This document shows, one piece after another, positions 23,701 to 35,132 of a stretch of DNA of 64,000 bases. This DNA comes from Immersiella caudata (taxonomy: Eukaryota > Ascomycota > Sordariomycetes > Sordariales > Lasiosphaeriaceae), in contig JAULSU010000001.1 in assembly GCA_030512335.1 (NCBI GenBank), forward strand, positions 5,704,001 to 5,768,000. Direction: 5' to 3'. Positions within the stretch are counted from its first letter, which is position 1; every line of letters begins with the position of its first letter. The notes beneath the pieces are model-generated. The model did no database searches. It was not told the origin of the DNA and worked only from the letters and a program-made list of their open reading frames with translations. Position numbers and translations under genes: made by a program.

Positions 23701-25797
23701 CTCGCTTGTCTGCGAAGTGCCCGCACACCAATGGGCCGCATTTGTTGCCCAATCCTGAAGACGCCTGGCGTTTGGAGGCCATCAAGTTCAGCGAAGAGGC
23801 GCCGCAGACTTTGGGGGCCAAGTTCGGCAGCATTTTCAACAGCTCAGCATGGAATCCCATGATGAGGAGGTGGCAAAAGGGGGAGATGTCCAACTTCCAC
23901 TACCTCATGTTGGTGAACACCATGGCAGGCAGGACGTTCAACGACTTGACGCAATATCCGGTCTTCCCTTGGGTGCTGGCAGACTACACCAGCGATGAGC
24001 TTGACCTCGACAATCCTGCCACGTTCCGGGATCTGTCTAAGCCGATGGGGGCGCAAACACCTTCCAGGACGTCTGACTACGCGGGGAGGTACAGAACTCT
24101 GGTCGAGATTGGGGAACAACCATTCCATTACGGCACGCATTACTCATCTGCGATGATTGTGTGCTCGTATCTCATTCGCCTCCCTCCCTTCGTACAGTCC
24201 TTCATTCTGTTGCAAGGTGGCACGTTTGACCACCCCGATCGGCTGTTCTTCTCCATTGGGGGTGCCTGGTCATCGGCCTCAAAGGAAAACGGCTCAGATG
24301 TCCGCGAGTTGATACCGGAATTCTTCTATCTACCTGAGTTCCTGACCAACGTCAACGGCTACAATTTTGGAGTGCGCCAAGGAGGCGGCGGAAAGGTGGA
24401 TAATGTTATCCTGCCGCCTTGGGCCAAGGGCGATCCCAAGATTTTCATCCAGAAGCACCGTGAGGCGTTGGAAAGCCCCTATGTGAGCCAGAATCTACAC
24501 AAGTGGATTGATCTCATCTTTGGCCACAAGCAACGGGGAGAGGCTGCGGTGGAGAATCTGAACCTCTTCCATCCACTGTCCTACAGGGGTGCCAAGGATC
24601 TCGACAACATCACAGATCCCCAGGAACTGGCCATCACCACGGGAATCATTCACAACTTTGGACAGACGCCTCATCAGATATTTACCAGGCCGCATCCGTC
24701 GAGGGAGAACGATAGGTGTCTTGTGAAGAGGTTGGATACGTCGATTAATGCGTTGACAAAGCTGCCTCACCCACTCTTAGGTATGTGCCCCTGAGGCGAA
24801 ATGCTGAGGAAGAAGACTGACCGTCCCACAGATAGCCATGAACGGGTTGCATCCCTGATCTATGTGCCAAAGCTGGATCGCCTTCTCTGCGCATCCTCCT
24901 TCCGCCTCAACCTCCCACCGCAATACGACAAGTTCTTGGAATGGGGCTATGCTGACAACAGCGTGCGCTTCTTCTTCAGCGACAACAGGAAGCCGGCCGG
25001 CCTCTTCGAGAATCTTCACATTGGCCAACTCTCAACTCTGACCTTTGCCGATTCCAAAACCCTTATCACCGCCGGCGAAGACTGCGTGGTCTCGGTCTAC
25101 ACGGTCCACACTGGTCCCGGAAAGCCCGTTGACCTGCACCCCCGCACTTCTCTTTTTGGGCACAAGACCCCCGTCACCAGCATCGCCGTATCAAAGGCTT
25201 TTAGTACTTTCGTCACCGTTTCTCAAGACGGCATCTCCCTTCTCTGGGACCTCAACCGCCTCGAGTTTATCCGCAAGCTCCCCCTTGCCCGCCCCGTCGA
25301 GTGCGCCAGCATCAACGACGTCACTGGCGAGATCATGCTCTGCAGCGGACCCAACGTGCTGCTCTACACTCTTAACGGCGACCTCATCCTCGACCAAAAT
25401 GTTTGCGGCGCCGAAGGCCACGATGACTTCATCCACTCTTGTGCCTTTTATACAGGTTTCAGCAACGAGTGGTTGGAAAACTGTCTCATCTTCACGGGCC
25501 ACAAGCGCGGACGGGCGAATGTGTGGCGCAAGACCGTGGGCAGAAATGGGAAGTGGATTTTGGAGTTTCAGAGACGGTTAGACCATGCAAATCCGAAGAG
25601 CGAGACCGGGGCGAACGTGGAGGCGGCAATTACGTGCATCTCGCCGATGCCGCAGTTAGTTTATACTGGAGATGATGATGGGCGGGTGGTAAGTTTTTCA
25701 TTCTCTGCGGGCAGTGATTGAGATGGGTTGCGGTGCTGACGGGACGGTTTAGTATGAGTGGAATTTGGTCCAGCGGTTGATGCAGAGGGATCGATGA
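17718..25797 (+). CDS. BPH1: BEACH-WD40 protein, BPH1/neurobeachin type
   Basis: The gene runs 17718-24780, 24832-25688 and 25753-25797. Two further likely introns lie inside the first block, 20317-20376 (60 nt) and 21307-21354 (48 nt); both are stop-free and 3n long. Removing all four gives 2618 residues. BEACH proteins organise membrane traffic, vacuole/lysosome size and vesicle fusion. An N-terminal helical region holds a concanavalin-like lectin segment around 350-520 (FSAWIRIDRF, VNGEFAE). A PH-like BEACH domain starts near 1830, preceded by an acidic linker. The BEACH core (about 2025-2330) shows NFHYLMLVNTMAGRTFND, YPVFPWVLADY, PFHYGTHYSS and LIFGHKQRG. WD40 repeats follow, ending GRVYEWNLVQR. 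The last exon encodes only 14 residues but completes a WD blade, which supports the splice. Expect cytosolic protein on endomembranes. Molecular function of the family is incompletely known. Confidence 0.93.
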
Positions 25798-26232
25798 GAG
25801 GTTACCTGAGCGGGAGGGATGAAGGTTGGTGATAGGCGTCGTCTCTCTTTATGTCTCGGCTCTCCTTTTCATTGGCAGGAATCGGTTATAAAATCAGCGG
25901 AGCATTATGGCATGGCTTGGCCAGGTAAGCCGGGGAGTTAACGGCTTGGTTTTGTATTGCGTTTAGACGGGGGGACGGCGTGTGAGCATAGACTCTTGAT
26001 ATCATCCCATCCATTCATGGACCCTGAAAACGCCAATTGGGAGACTCAGTGTCTTTATGTGCAAAAGGCGACCAATCTATTCGATTTGATGACGACATGC
26101 CTCTTCCCTCCGCGCTGATTCCAGTCCCTCTAATCCCGTTTTCCCCGGTCGGTCGGTTCGGTATGTACAGTCCAATTTGATACACTCTGTTGCCCCCCCA
26201 CCCTCCCCCTCCCCGCTCAGTTTTCCCCACGC
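25798..26232. other. Intergenic: convergent 3' flanks
   Basis: About 0.4 kb between the BPH1 stop and the stop of the complex I subunit. It should hold both 3' UTRs. A CCCCCCACCCTCCCCC-like tract lies near 26190-26215. No gene seen. Confidence 0.5.
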
Positions 26233-26554
26233 TCAAATCGAATCCTCGGTATCGTCGTTGTAGCCCGTAAGCTTCTTCCTTGGCCCGGTGGGAACTACAC
26301 ACAAGCCAGTTAACTTTCTACGTCGACATTGCTGTGACGCGGAAGGAGAACATACTGGGATATGTCATCGGCACAGTCGCGGGAATCTCATACCCCCTCC
26401 ACCGACGGTACGGCGGCACGGTGATGAGCATGACGGGGCCGGCACCGCCGATGACGACGGACCAGAAGTAGGCCGGTCGTTCGCGCGCGGCCCATTTGAT
26501 GTAGCGGAGGGGACCTGCCCAGAAGCGGGGGGAGCCGGGACCGGTGGCGGACAT
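26233..26554 (-). CDS. nuo9.5: NADH:ubiquinone oxidoreductase 9.5 kDa subunit (complex I)
   Basis: Two exons, 26554-26356 and 26294-26233, joined over a 61-nt GTATGT...GTGTAG intron; 86 residues. It is a small accessory subunit of mitochondrial complex I, matching the fungal NUO9.5/NI9M type. The protein reads PRFWAGPLRYIKWAARERPA, then a single membrane segment (about FWSVVIGGAGPVMLITV), then PPYRRW and MTYP. The splice restores MTYP-I-PTGPRKKLTGY, the conserved end of the family, with a short acidic tail. Seven codons upstream there is another in-frame ATG (26575), but the conserved protein begins just before PRFW, so 26554 is preferred. It is divergent from WBP1, sharing a 0.5 kb promoter region. 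Confidence 0.9.
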
Positions 26555-27039
26555 TTTTCTGTTTCCAGGTGTCAATTAGGTGCTTTGAAGCAGAGGGAGG
26601 GGGAAAAGAAGGGGGAGCGTACGCAGTTGACCTGACCTGACACTGACGGCGTGAAGCTGTGTGATGCGACGGACTGGAGTTGAATTGAGAGCTTGGACCC
26701 GACGTTCCAATTGGCCGGGTAAACTGCGGGATTGGAGAGAAGCTGAAGCTGAGAGGTACGTACCGTGACCCCACCGCGCTGCACCCCTGTTCTTGTCTGG
26801 GAGGAAAAGGCTTGGCAAAGGGCTACGTATCGTCTTTTGGGGTGCATGCGACGGCAAGCTGTGGTAAAGTTGTCGTTTTTGTTGAACGAGAAGAAGAAGA
26901 CGATACAGAAACGACGAGGTTTTGGCATGAACGGTCGGCAAGTCTAGTACCTGTCGGATTGATCTGCTCCGTCTTCTCTTTTTTTTCTCTCCCTTTTCTT
27001 TTTAAAGTCTTTTGAGAGCTTGCAAGATACCAGCTTACG
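26555..27039. promoter_or_regulatory. Divergent promoter of the complex I subunit and WBP1
   Basis: The 485 bp between two outward-pointing start codons must serve both genes. A T/C-rich stretch lies at about 26970-27010 just upstream of the WBP1 ATG, typical of fungal transcription start regions. Short open frames here have no recognisable content. Confidence 0.5.
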
Positions 27040-28602
27040 ATGCGGTCGCTTGTTTCGTTCGTCCTGCTGCTGCTTGTGGCGGTGGTGTCGGCGATCAGCA
27101 CCACAGGCAACAGGCTCCTGGTGGTCCTGGATGATGTCGCGGAGAAGGAGGGGTATTCCAAGTTCCTTGGGGATCTAGAGAGTATGTCGTTGGTAATGGG
27201 GGATGCGCTGGCGACGGCGATGCTAATCAATTGGTGTTGCAGGCAGGGGGCTCACGTTGTCCATCGAGACGCCCAAGAGCGAGTCGTTGTCGCTCTTCCA
27301 CCTCGGCGAGCGGGCATATGACCATGTTATTCTGTTCCCGACCAAGGCGAAGGGTATGTTGAGCCTGGTATCTACACTGCGGAAGCTATACTGACTGCGC
27401 GCGCAGGACTGGGCCCCAGCCTCACGGCGAACATCCTCCTCCAGTTCCTCGGCGCCAACGGAAACATTCTCCTGACGCTCAGCTCCGGCTCCGCGACGCC
27501 ATCTGCTCTCGTCTCCCTCTTGGCCGAGCTTGATATCCAGCTTCCGGCTGACCGCACCGGCCTCGTCGTTGACCACTTCAACTACGACTCGGCCAGCGCC
27601 CCTGACACCCACGACGTCCTCCTCCTGCCCCCTCCGGGACCTCTCCGCTCCGACATCAAGGACATCTTCAGTGCCGGTGCTCCCGCCGACCAGCTGATTG
27701 CCTTCCCCCACGGTGTCGGTGCCGCCCTCGGCGCTGGTGAGCTCCTGTCGCCTATCCTCCGTGCCCCGCGCACTGCCTACAGCTATAACCCCAAGGAGCA
27801 ATCTGAAGCCGTTGTTGATGACCTCTTCGCCGCAGGTGAGCAGCTCTCGCTGGTTTCAACCTTCCAGGCGCGCAACTCCGCTCGCTTCACCCTGGTCGGC
27901 GCGGCTGAGCTGTTCCAGGACAAGTGGTTCGACGCTGAGGTCAAGAAGACCGGCGGCAAAGCTGTGAAGACCTTCAACCAGGAGTTTGCCAAGCGCGTCA
28001 GCGGCTGGACTTTCCAGGAGATTGGCGTGCTTCGCGTCAACTGGATTGAGCACCATCTCAACGAGGTCGGCGCTTCCAACGAGTCGAACCCCAAGATCTA
28101 TCGCATCAAGAACGATGTGGTATGTTTCCCCTGCGCTCCTTTACAAAGCCACTAAGCTAATTGTCTCCAGACCTACACCATCTCCCTCTCCGAGTGGTCC
28201 TGGACCGCATGGAACGCCTTCTCCGTTCCCAAGAACGACGCCCTCCAGCTCGAGTTCTCCATGCTCTCTCCCTTCCACCGCCTCCCCCTCAGGCTCAACG
28301 CCAAGCAATCCACCGCCGAGCAGGCCGCCTACACTTCTTCCTTCAAGCTGCCCGACCAGCACGGCATCTTCAACTTCAAGGTCAACTACAAGCGGCCATT
28401 CCTGACCAACATTGAGGAGAAGAACACCGTTTCTGTCCGCCACATGGCCCACGACGAGTGGCCGCGCAGCTTCGTCATCAGCGGCGCGTGGCCCTGGATC
28501 GCCGGAATTGGCGCTACCGTCACCGGCTGGCTGGCTTTCTGCGCGCTGTGGATGTACAGCGCCCCAGTAGGCGGAAAGAAGGAGAGCAAGAAGACGCAAT
28601 AA
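27040..28602 (+). CDS. WBP1: WBP1, oligosaccharyltransferase subunit (OST48)
   Basis: Four exons: 27040-27181, 27243-27353, 27407-28119 and 28171-28602, giving 465 residues. It is an essential subunit of the ER oligosaccharyltransferase that transfers the lipid-linked glycan to Asn in nascent proteins. Residues 1-18 form a signal peptide, followed by the luminal GIFT-like domain (NRLLVVLDD, YDHVILFP, GLGPSLTANILLQFL). A second luminal region contains YTISLSEWSW and FNFKVNYKRP. One membrane segment near the C-terminus (WPWIAGIGATVTGWLAFCAL) leaves a short cytosolic tail ending KKTQ. This is a KKXX ER-retrieval signal, and yeast Wbp1 has the same type of ending. The first intron has a clear branch site TGCTAATC. 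Length is close to yeast Wbp1 (430). Confidence 0.96.
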
Positions 28603-30488
28603 AGCGGTAGATGTACGTGTATGCAGTGCTTCGCAGCTTGCCAAGAGCGCAGAAAGACCGGGAAATGGTGGTCTTTGGGAGTTTGTTCAAGCTAGAGAGG
28701 GGCTATCTATGGATTTCTTTTGGCTGTATAATGCGATGATACGGCAAAAGGTACACACAGGATGGGGCGTAGAGTTCCAGGTTCTCCAAAAAGCTATGGA
28801 AAACAGCCATGATTTATTCATATTATACCAGAAGGTAGCGCAGCAAGGTGGCTGGTGAAAGCGAATCCATATTTCGTCAAACTATCTATTCTACCATTCG
28901 GGAAAGGTACATTAGACCGACAAAAGGGTACATTGAGATTCATTTGAGTTATGCCACTTGACCATCAGGGGTACCCAGAAGTGAAAGGGGTGCTCCTAGG
29001 CTTCATCCGCTGTGGCACTGCATTGCTCTCCACCGTCGAGACTTTCCGATGCCGTTATCTCCAACGCCGGGGCCTTCCACCACACGGCGGTCGTGGGTAC
29101 GGTGACCAGAATAACTCAAACCGTTTGATCCAAGCAGATAGCACCTCCGACTTCAGGGTCCGGATCACTGAATAACCAAAGAAGAAACAGAACGTGATGC
29201 CCTCAGATAAGCTCTCTTGAGTTCTCAACGACAACCCCGCTGACATGGCTTTCACCACGGCTGGCTGCCTGCAAATTTGGCTTTTTGGTCCTTCAATCAT
29301 CACTGGGCGTTCTTTTTTTCTTCTTTCTTCTTCATGTGATAAAAGAGATAGAGGATGAGGTGGTGTAAAGTCCAGCAAGAACAACCGGAACCAAACCACC
29401 TTTCTCCCCACTCAGCAAGTCGCCCCCCCTGTTTTCCACACACAACCACCCGGGTAATGGGCCTCAGCCAGCGCCAGTGGCGCAACCTGCCGAATGCTCG
29501 CTCCGATTGAAAACTACATTGTTTTGTTTCCGTCAGCGGTGCTGCACAGACGCGCCTAGCTCGACCCCCGTAGAGGGAGCCCAGCGCCGGCGCACCTCTG
29601 GTATGCTGGTGTCGTCATGACGAGCAGACGGGAGATAAACACGCCCTTGGTGTTAGCTGAGGTGGGTATGAAGAGGGCAAAAAGACGGGAACGATGTCAA
29701 GCTGGACGGGAGAGGGTTTAGTTTTGGTGTTGAATCTGTGGCTTTGATAACGTAATTTAGGGTTTGGTTCTGCTCAGATATCCATTCTTAAGCTTTCATT
29801 TTCCCTGAACACGCCATCCCGCTCTGCGAGTTGGAAGGGGTTCGTTGGGAATGAAGTTTGGGACATCATTCTTCGTCATTGCAGGCCAGTGCTGGATTGG
29901 GAGCCTTGCCCCACCCAGATTGGCGACGCCGTCACTTGACGCCTGGTCGCGACCATTTGAGAGGTAATCATGAGATAGGGTGCGAGATAGGATATGGGGT
30001 GATAAGTTGCCGAAAGTGGGTATGAAATGCTGCAAGGGACGCATGAGCTGAAGCCAAAGAAGAAACGAAGGTTAAATCACTTCTCGGCCGATGTCTGGAC
30101 GGGGTGGATCAGCTGGCAAAGGTTGTGGTTGACAAACTCACAAAACCTTAATGATATGCCTCCAGCAGCAGCTTCGTCACATGTCGGTCCAAGTCTGATA
30201 TCCATCGCCCGTGAAGACATCCAGCTCATGTGTTGATGGCGCTTCCACCTTCGGGAGTTTGCAGGTGGAAAAGAAGATGGAGAAGCGCGACGCGCTGCAG
30301 TCGGGGCCTTCACTGTGACCCCACCTCAGCCCGAGGCTTGCCACCTGTAGGCTTGAGCCACAGGCGCCACACCAGCTGGCCGAAGCATTTTGTACGGCTG
30401 CGATACACCTCTTAGGTCGCGATCGCAAACACCTAAGACCACATCACCACCAAACAAATCCCCAGCGCTCCCCTCCACATCCTTCAAA
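28603..30488. other. Intergenic: WBP1 3' flank and ISY1 promoter
   Basis: A 1.9 kb gap between two plus-strand genes. A/T-rich sequence at 28720-28830 suits the WBP1 3' UTR. The remainder has only short, unrecognisable open frames. A 14-nt stretch at 30076-30089 resembles the start of U2 snRNA, but the match stops there (see rejected items). No gene seen. Confidence 0.45.
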
Positions 30489-31279
30489 ATGGCATGCCCT
30501 CCTCTCGCGTGCAACTTACAGGCTAGTGCTAACAAAAATTCCAGGCGCGCAATTCTGAAAAAGCCCAATCCATGCTCTTCCGCTTCCGCGAAGCCCAAGC
30601 TGCCGACCTAGGAATCATCGACGCCGGGCGCACCCGCCGCCCGCGCGCCATTACCGAACAAGATTCGATCCCAAATTGTGAGCGTTGGCGCGGCCAAGTC
30701 CTCAAGGAAATCTCGCGCAAAGTCTCTCGCATCCAAGACCCCGCTCTCTCCGACTTCCAGATTCGCGATCTCAACGATGAGATCAACAAGCTCATGCGCG
30801 AAAAGCACATGTGGGAGGTGCAGATACGCAACTTGGGCGGGCCGAATTACATGCGGGGAGGGGGTAAGGTGTACGACGAGACAGGAAGGGAGATTCCCGG
30901 GGGAGGGAGGGGGTACAAGTACTTTGGGAGGGCGAGGGAGTTGCCGGGGGTGAAGGAGCTGTTCGAAGCGGCGGCAAAGGCGAGGCAAGAGGATGAGAAG
31001 CCGTTGGAGGCGAGGGATGATTTGAGGAAGCAAGTAGATGCGGCGTATTATGGGTATGCGCCGGGGGAGGAGGACGAAAAGCTGTTGGAGCACGAGGCCA
31101 TGAGGGAGAGGATGGCGTTTGAGGGGCTGGTGAATGCTGGGCCGGATGAGGCGCCGCCTGGGTTTGAGTCATTACCCGGGGATATAGGTGACGGGCGGAT
31201 ATGGGAGTTACCGACGTTGGAAGAGGTTCAGCAGGAGTTGATTGACAGGAGAAGGAGGCGGCTTTTGGACCAGTTATGA
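30489..31279 (+). CDS. ISY1: ISY1, pre-mRNA splicing factor
   Basis: Two exons, 30489-30491 (the ATG alone) and 30545-31279, giving 245 residues. Isy1 belongs to the Prp19-associated (NTC) proteins of the activated spliceosome and affects first-step catalysis and fidelity. The joined N-terminus MARNSEKAQSMLFRFREAQ matches the family start from yeast to human. Then come RPRAITEQDSIPNCERWR and a helical segment LNDEINKLMREKHMWEVQI. The intron would begin GC rather than GT (30492-30544, 53 nt) and ends with branch GTGCTAAC and ATTCCAG. A GT donor at 30509 also keeps frame, but would leave a 36-nt intron and insert six residues before the conserved ARN. The C-terminal half is acidic and ends in RRRRRLLDQL. 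Function is sure; the exact donor is not. Confidence 0.93.
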
Positions 31280-31629
31280 AGTTGATTTTTTGTGGCCCTG
31301 TATGGTTGGTCGTCATACTGTGTAGCATTTTCATGGGTTGGCTCGCAAGGCGTTCAGGAATGGACAAGATTCAGTTACGAATATAGAACTTCATTCTCGA
31401 GAGTTCTAGCACAAGAGATCACAAATCTCAAGTTCCGGGCAACAGCATGATGTAAACATTGATTAAGAAAAAGCACTACCGCCTGAGCGAACTATCTCTA
31501 TGCATCCAAAATCCCGACGCCCACCAGCATCTGGCTGGCCTCTAAATCTGAACCAAACTCCATGCTGGAATTGCCCTCAACGCCTGGTCAATATCAGTGC
31601 TGCCCGAGAACGCCATCCAGAAACCAACA
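31280..31629. other. Intergenic: convergent 3' flanks
   Basis: The 350 bp between the ISY1 stop and the phosphoesterase stop should hold both 3' UTRs. It includes AAGAAAAAGC and A/T-rich words near 31460. No gene seen. Confidence 0.5.
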
Positions 31630-33489
31630 TTAGCAATCCTGCGACCAGTGCATCCTGACCCAGTCATAAATCCCGCCATCCAATTTGTATTCACCATAGT
31701 CCTTCATGTCATCTTCACCGTATGTTGAGTTTAAGTTCTTGAATACGCTGAGAACGTGCTTTTTCATGAAGCTGATGAAGACGAAATCGACCTTTTCCGG
31801 CGTCTCGCGTTCCTGAATCCCAACCTCAGTCGTCACGACGGAGGGAGGCGTGTAATAGGAGTATGTTTCGTGGATAGTATCGTCTCCATCACTGCCCATA
31901 CCGTCTACCGTGGTGTGGCCCGGCAATATCTTGTAGTCAGATCCAGATAGCTGAACCTGACCTGCAGCCCGGCCCGACAACTTCATCGCATCCCTGGGTG
32001 CGATAAAAGTTTCCCGTCGGGCGTTCAGTTCACAAGTCGGGATGCCCAGCAGCATGAGGTATTGTCGACTTTGGTCAGGGAACCAATCTTCCCAGTGCAG
32101 AAGAACGTCCGCAACGTGCTTGGCGTCCGCATACGGCATGTCGGGTATGTAGACCCATCCGTTTGTGAAGGGACACATGTTGACCATCGAATCGCGGGTG
32201 AAGCGACCCTCAAAGATGTCAAAGCGGAGAGCGCCGGTGTTGATAAGAACAAGACGTGGGACATCCACCCGCTCTTTGAAAACGGCAATCTCGGCCAGTA
32301 GCTCCTGTTCCAAGAAAGTGTAGATGTTGTTCTTGTCTCCGTATGGGTACCTCGTCATCCAGTAACTCTGAGGTGCGCAACCAAAGAATTCCTCCAAGTC
32401 CATCGCTTCCCGGGCGGCGGTAATCATGGCCGTTGTGTTCTTGCCGCGCTCCGTGTCGAAGGTTTCTTTGGTGAGCCCCGTGTGGTGGTAGAAGCCGAGG
32501 ACATTGGTGTCGATGTACCGGCGGCTGAAGGTGATTTTCCCTGTATCGTGAGGCCGAGGTGAGGGGGTCTTCTCTCTCTTGAGTGGGCCATCCATCGACA
32601 CCCAACCAATTGTCTCAAAGTAACGACCAGATGCCACTGCTATGGCACGTTCATCGTACATTGTTGCGTTACGGACGTGGACGTGACCGCCGAGGAAGAC
32701 AATAGGCGTCTCAGGGTTGACATCGCGGATGGCTCTGTAGAGCGTATTGTTGAACTCCGACATTTCTACACCGACATGGCCGTTGACGACGAAGACGTCC
32801 GGGTCCTCACGGATAGCTTGCTGGAACCACTCTTCTTTGACCGTGTCCTCGACCGTTTGAACGAGGGAGTTGGTTATGTTGGCTTCGCGAAAGTTGAAGA
32901 GGAAGCCGAACGCCACGACCTCAATCCCCTGGTTCTTCGTCTTGAACTTGCGATACCTCGGCGCCAGTGGCTCTCTCACTCTAGTGGTAGAATTGACGTA
33001 GTCGACATTGGAGGCGATGTAGTTGTTTTGGTAGTTGGGCACTGTGTGGTCGTGCTCGCCGTCGACGGCGTAGCCTTTATAGAGCTCGTGGTTGCCTGGG
33101 CAAATGATGTCGATGTCTTGTTGGCGGTAGATGTCGTACAGGTACAGGCCCTTTGGCGTGGACGAATCGTAGAGACCGTTGCCCTCGACGCGATCACCGG
33201 CATCGACAAGCAGAAGATCCACGCCTTTCTCATCGGCCATCCGCCGCATGTGCTGCGCGAATGAGACATAGTCACCCCAGTCTGCTGAGTAAGAAGGCTC
33301 TGTGAGATGTCCTCCAAGCCAGCCGTGGGTATCTGTAGTCTGGAGGAAATTCAACTTGCCCCAATCGAGGTTGCGCAGCGGCTGTTGCTCGGGCATCACG
33401 GCACTAGGCTGCATCGCCAAAGCGCCGCCGATGAGGTTGGCGACGCCGCATAGCACCAGCCTTGCCGCTAATGCCAACGGTAGACCCAT
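31630..33489 (-). CDS. Secreted/vacuolar metallophosphoesterase, 5'-nucleotidase type
   Basis: Single exon, 619 residues. It is a calcineurin-like metallophosphoesterase fused to a 5'-nucleotidase-like C-terminal region, resembling yeast YHR202W (Smn1). These enzymes hydrolyse nucleotide or other phosphomonoesters with a two-metal centre. Residues 1-25 form a signal peptide (VLCGVANLIGGALA), so the protein enters the secretory path. Metal-binding motifs are complete and in order: TTDTHGWLGGH, DAGDRVEGNGL, PGNHELYKG, VVNGHVGVE and GGHVHVRNAT. Several NxS/T sites (for example NSTT, NITN, NNTL, NATM) suggest glycosylation. The C-terminal half has the ALRFDIFEGRFTRD and NMCPFTN motifs typical of the nucleotidase C domain. 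It ends with a Cys and shows no clear GPI signal. The substrate cannot be decided from sequence; vacuole versus extracellular space is open. Confidence 0.88.
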   Translation of the reverse strand: MGLPLALAARLVLCGVANLIGGALAMQPSAVMPEQQPLRNLDWGKLNFLQTTDTHGWLGGHLTEPSYSADWGDYVSFAQHMRRMADEKGVDLLLVDAGDRVEGNGLYDSSTPKGLYLYDIYRQQDIDIICPGNHELYKGYAVDGEHDHTVPNYQNNYIASNVDYVNSTTRVREPLAPRYRKFKTKNQGIEVVAFGFLFNFREANITNSLVQTVEDTVKEEWFQQAIREDPDVFVVNGHVGVEMSEFNNTLYRAIRDVNPETPIVFLGGHVHVRNATMYDERAIAVASGRYFETIGWVSMDGPLKREKTPSPRPHDTGKITFSRRYIDTNVLGFYHHTGLTKETFDTERGKNTTAMITAAREAMDLEEFFGCAPQSYWMTRYPYGDKNNIYTFLEQELLAEIAVFKERVDVPRLVLINTGALRFDIFEGRFTRDSMVNMCPFTNGWVYIPDMPYADAKHVADVLLHWEDWFPDQSRQYLMLLGIPTCELNARRETFIAPRDAMKLSGRAAGQVQLSGSDYKILPGHTTVDGMGSDGDDTIHETYSYYTPPSVVTTEVGIQERETPEKVDFVFISFMKKHVLSVFKNLNSTYGEDDMKDYGEYKLDGGIYDWVRMHWSQDC

Positions 33490-35132
33490 CTTTGCAATAT
33501 TTCGGCCTGCACGGCAGGCTGACTTGTGTTTTCGTGCAGAAAGAAAGAAAGAAAACGAGGTGAAAGAGTGTGGAAGGCCCTAAGGAAGGGGCTGGCTGAT
33601 AGTTAAGGGTTGACCGAAGCCAGCCGTCGGGGTGTCGAGTCAACTGGTGCCGGCGGCAACGACCTAGGTTCCGGTCCCGGTTGGTTGTGAGAGCCTGGGG
33701 AAGCTCGCCACGTGGGAGGTCAAGATAGCGGCACGTGCCCGCAACCTGGCTCTGGACCTGCGCATTTGTTCAACCCGCAAGTCCTCGATACACAATTGTG
33801 GCGGCGCCATCTAGCTGCTCGCCGTTCTCTTGAGTGTTACATGTCTCTCCGTCTGGACACCGGGACTTCTGAGATCTAAGGTTTTCGCCTGCCCTCCGCG
33901 CGGAGGGCCCTGCAGCTACCTAAGTACAACACATGGGGCGGACAGTTCCACTCTGTCAACGCTTGTCATACGTCAGAGGAGCAGCGCGTGCGGGCGGGTT
34001 CCTAGCACGAACTGGTGCAGCCTGGAATGGAGACTCGTCTCCAGCGAGACGGGTCGAAGGACCACCGACCCGGGCCAGATACGATACGCACCTGGAGATG
34101 GATAGGTTCCTTATGGATAGGCGCTCATCGGGCGCAGCCCAAACGTCTTCCGCGGTAGGTACCAAATCCCCTCATTGACCCCTCCAACATGCCTACCTAG
34201 ATATTTCGCTTCATCTACACTACCTCCTTACCTAAGGCACACTTCGAGCTTACTTAGCTACCCGACTTAGCCTAGCCGCCAGGAACAAGTTTCCCCTTCT
34301 CCTCAGACCGCCGGATTGCAGGCTACCTGCACCTTCCAACCCTCGTAGAGACGGGATCCGATGCTCCCATGAACGTCGTCGATCCATGTTGCTCTGGCTC
34401 GGACGCCCAGTCGGGCCCCCGTGAGGAGCTCACAATGGGCCATCTGATCAAAACAACAGGTAGGGCCGTCAAGATGGTGTCGAGTAAACATCATATACCG
34501 CAACGATAACAGCGACGACCCGGCCAAGCGGGCGAGGCACCACACCAGCGTCGGCCGTGTTGCTAGGCCCGAGGTATGGCGCCAAGCCGCAACCCCACCA
34601 TCCCCGCCCACCCCACCATTACGCTGTGCATGGTAGGTGGTTGATTGTCCCGAGCCGCGAGACAGCCATCATGAGCCAGTCGCCGGGCCATATTACTCGG
34701 GCAGACCATGCACCAGGTTGGCGTGGCTGGATTCGCATCCCCAATCAGGGCCTCCCACCTCATCTTTCTTCAGGGCAAGCTCACGTGTCACTGCCGTTGT
34801 TCGACTTTTGACCTTCTGATCCCCATTCCCAAACACCAACCGACGCGGTGAGGCTATATTTTGCCTAGGGTCAAGACCTGCAGCTCTTCGGGTGCGAGCT
34901 TGTTGCCGACTTGGCTGAGCTTGGCTTTTGATTCCTTCTCTGCCTTGTTTGTTCTCCGGCCGTCGCTTAGATGCTCCGCTCCCTTTCCCGCGTCTAAGTG
35001 CACTTCCCCCTCGCATGCCTCCGTCGCAGCACATTCATTCATTCCCATGTTGCTTTCTATCGCTTTCCTCCCTGATCCACCACTCGCACATATCAGCCCT
35101 ATCAGTCCTATCAGCCCTCCGCCTTCGCCGCT
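33490..35132. other. Intergenic: divergent promoter region
   Basis: A 1.6 kb gap between outward-pointing genes. TACCTA-type words recur around 34155-34260. A CT-rich leader lies at about 35010-35125, just before the next start codon. Short open frames have no recognisable content. Confidence 0.45.

Noticed and set aside
30076..30089. 14-nt resemblance to the 5' end of U2 snRNA
   Set aside because: One mismatch in 14, then no match to the branch-binding segment that must follow. No snRNA structure seen.
30509..30544. GT-AG intron of 36 nt in ISY1
   Set aside because: Too short for fungal splicing, and it inserts residues before the conserved start; kept only as an alternative.
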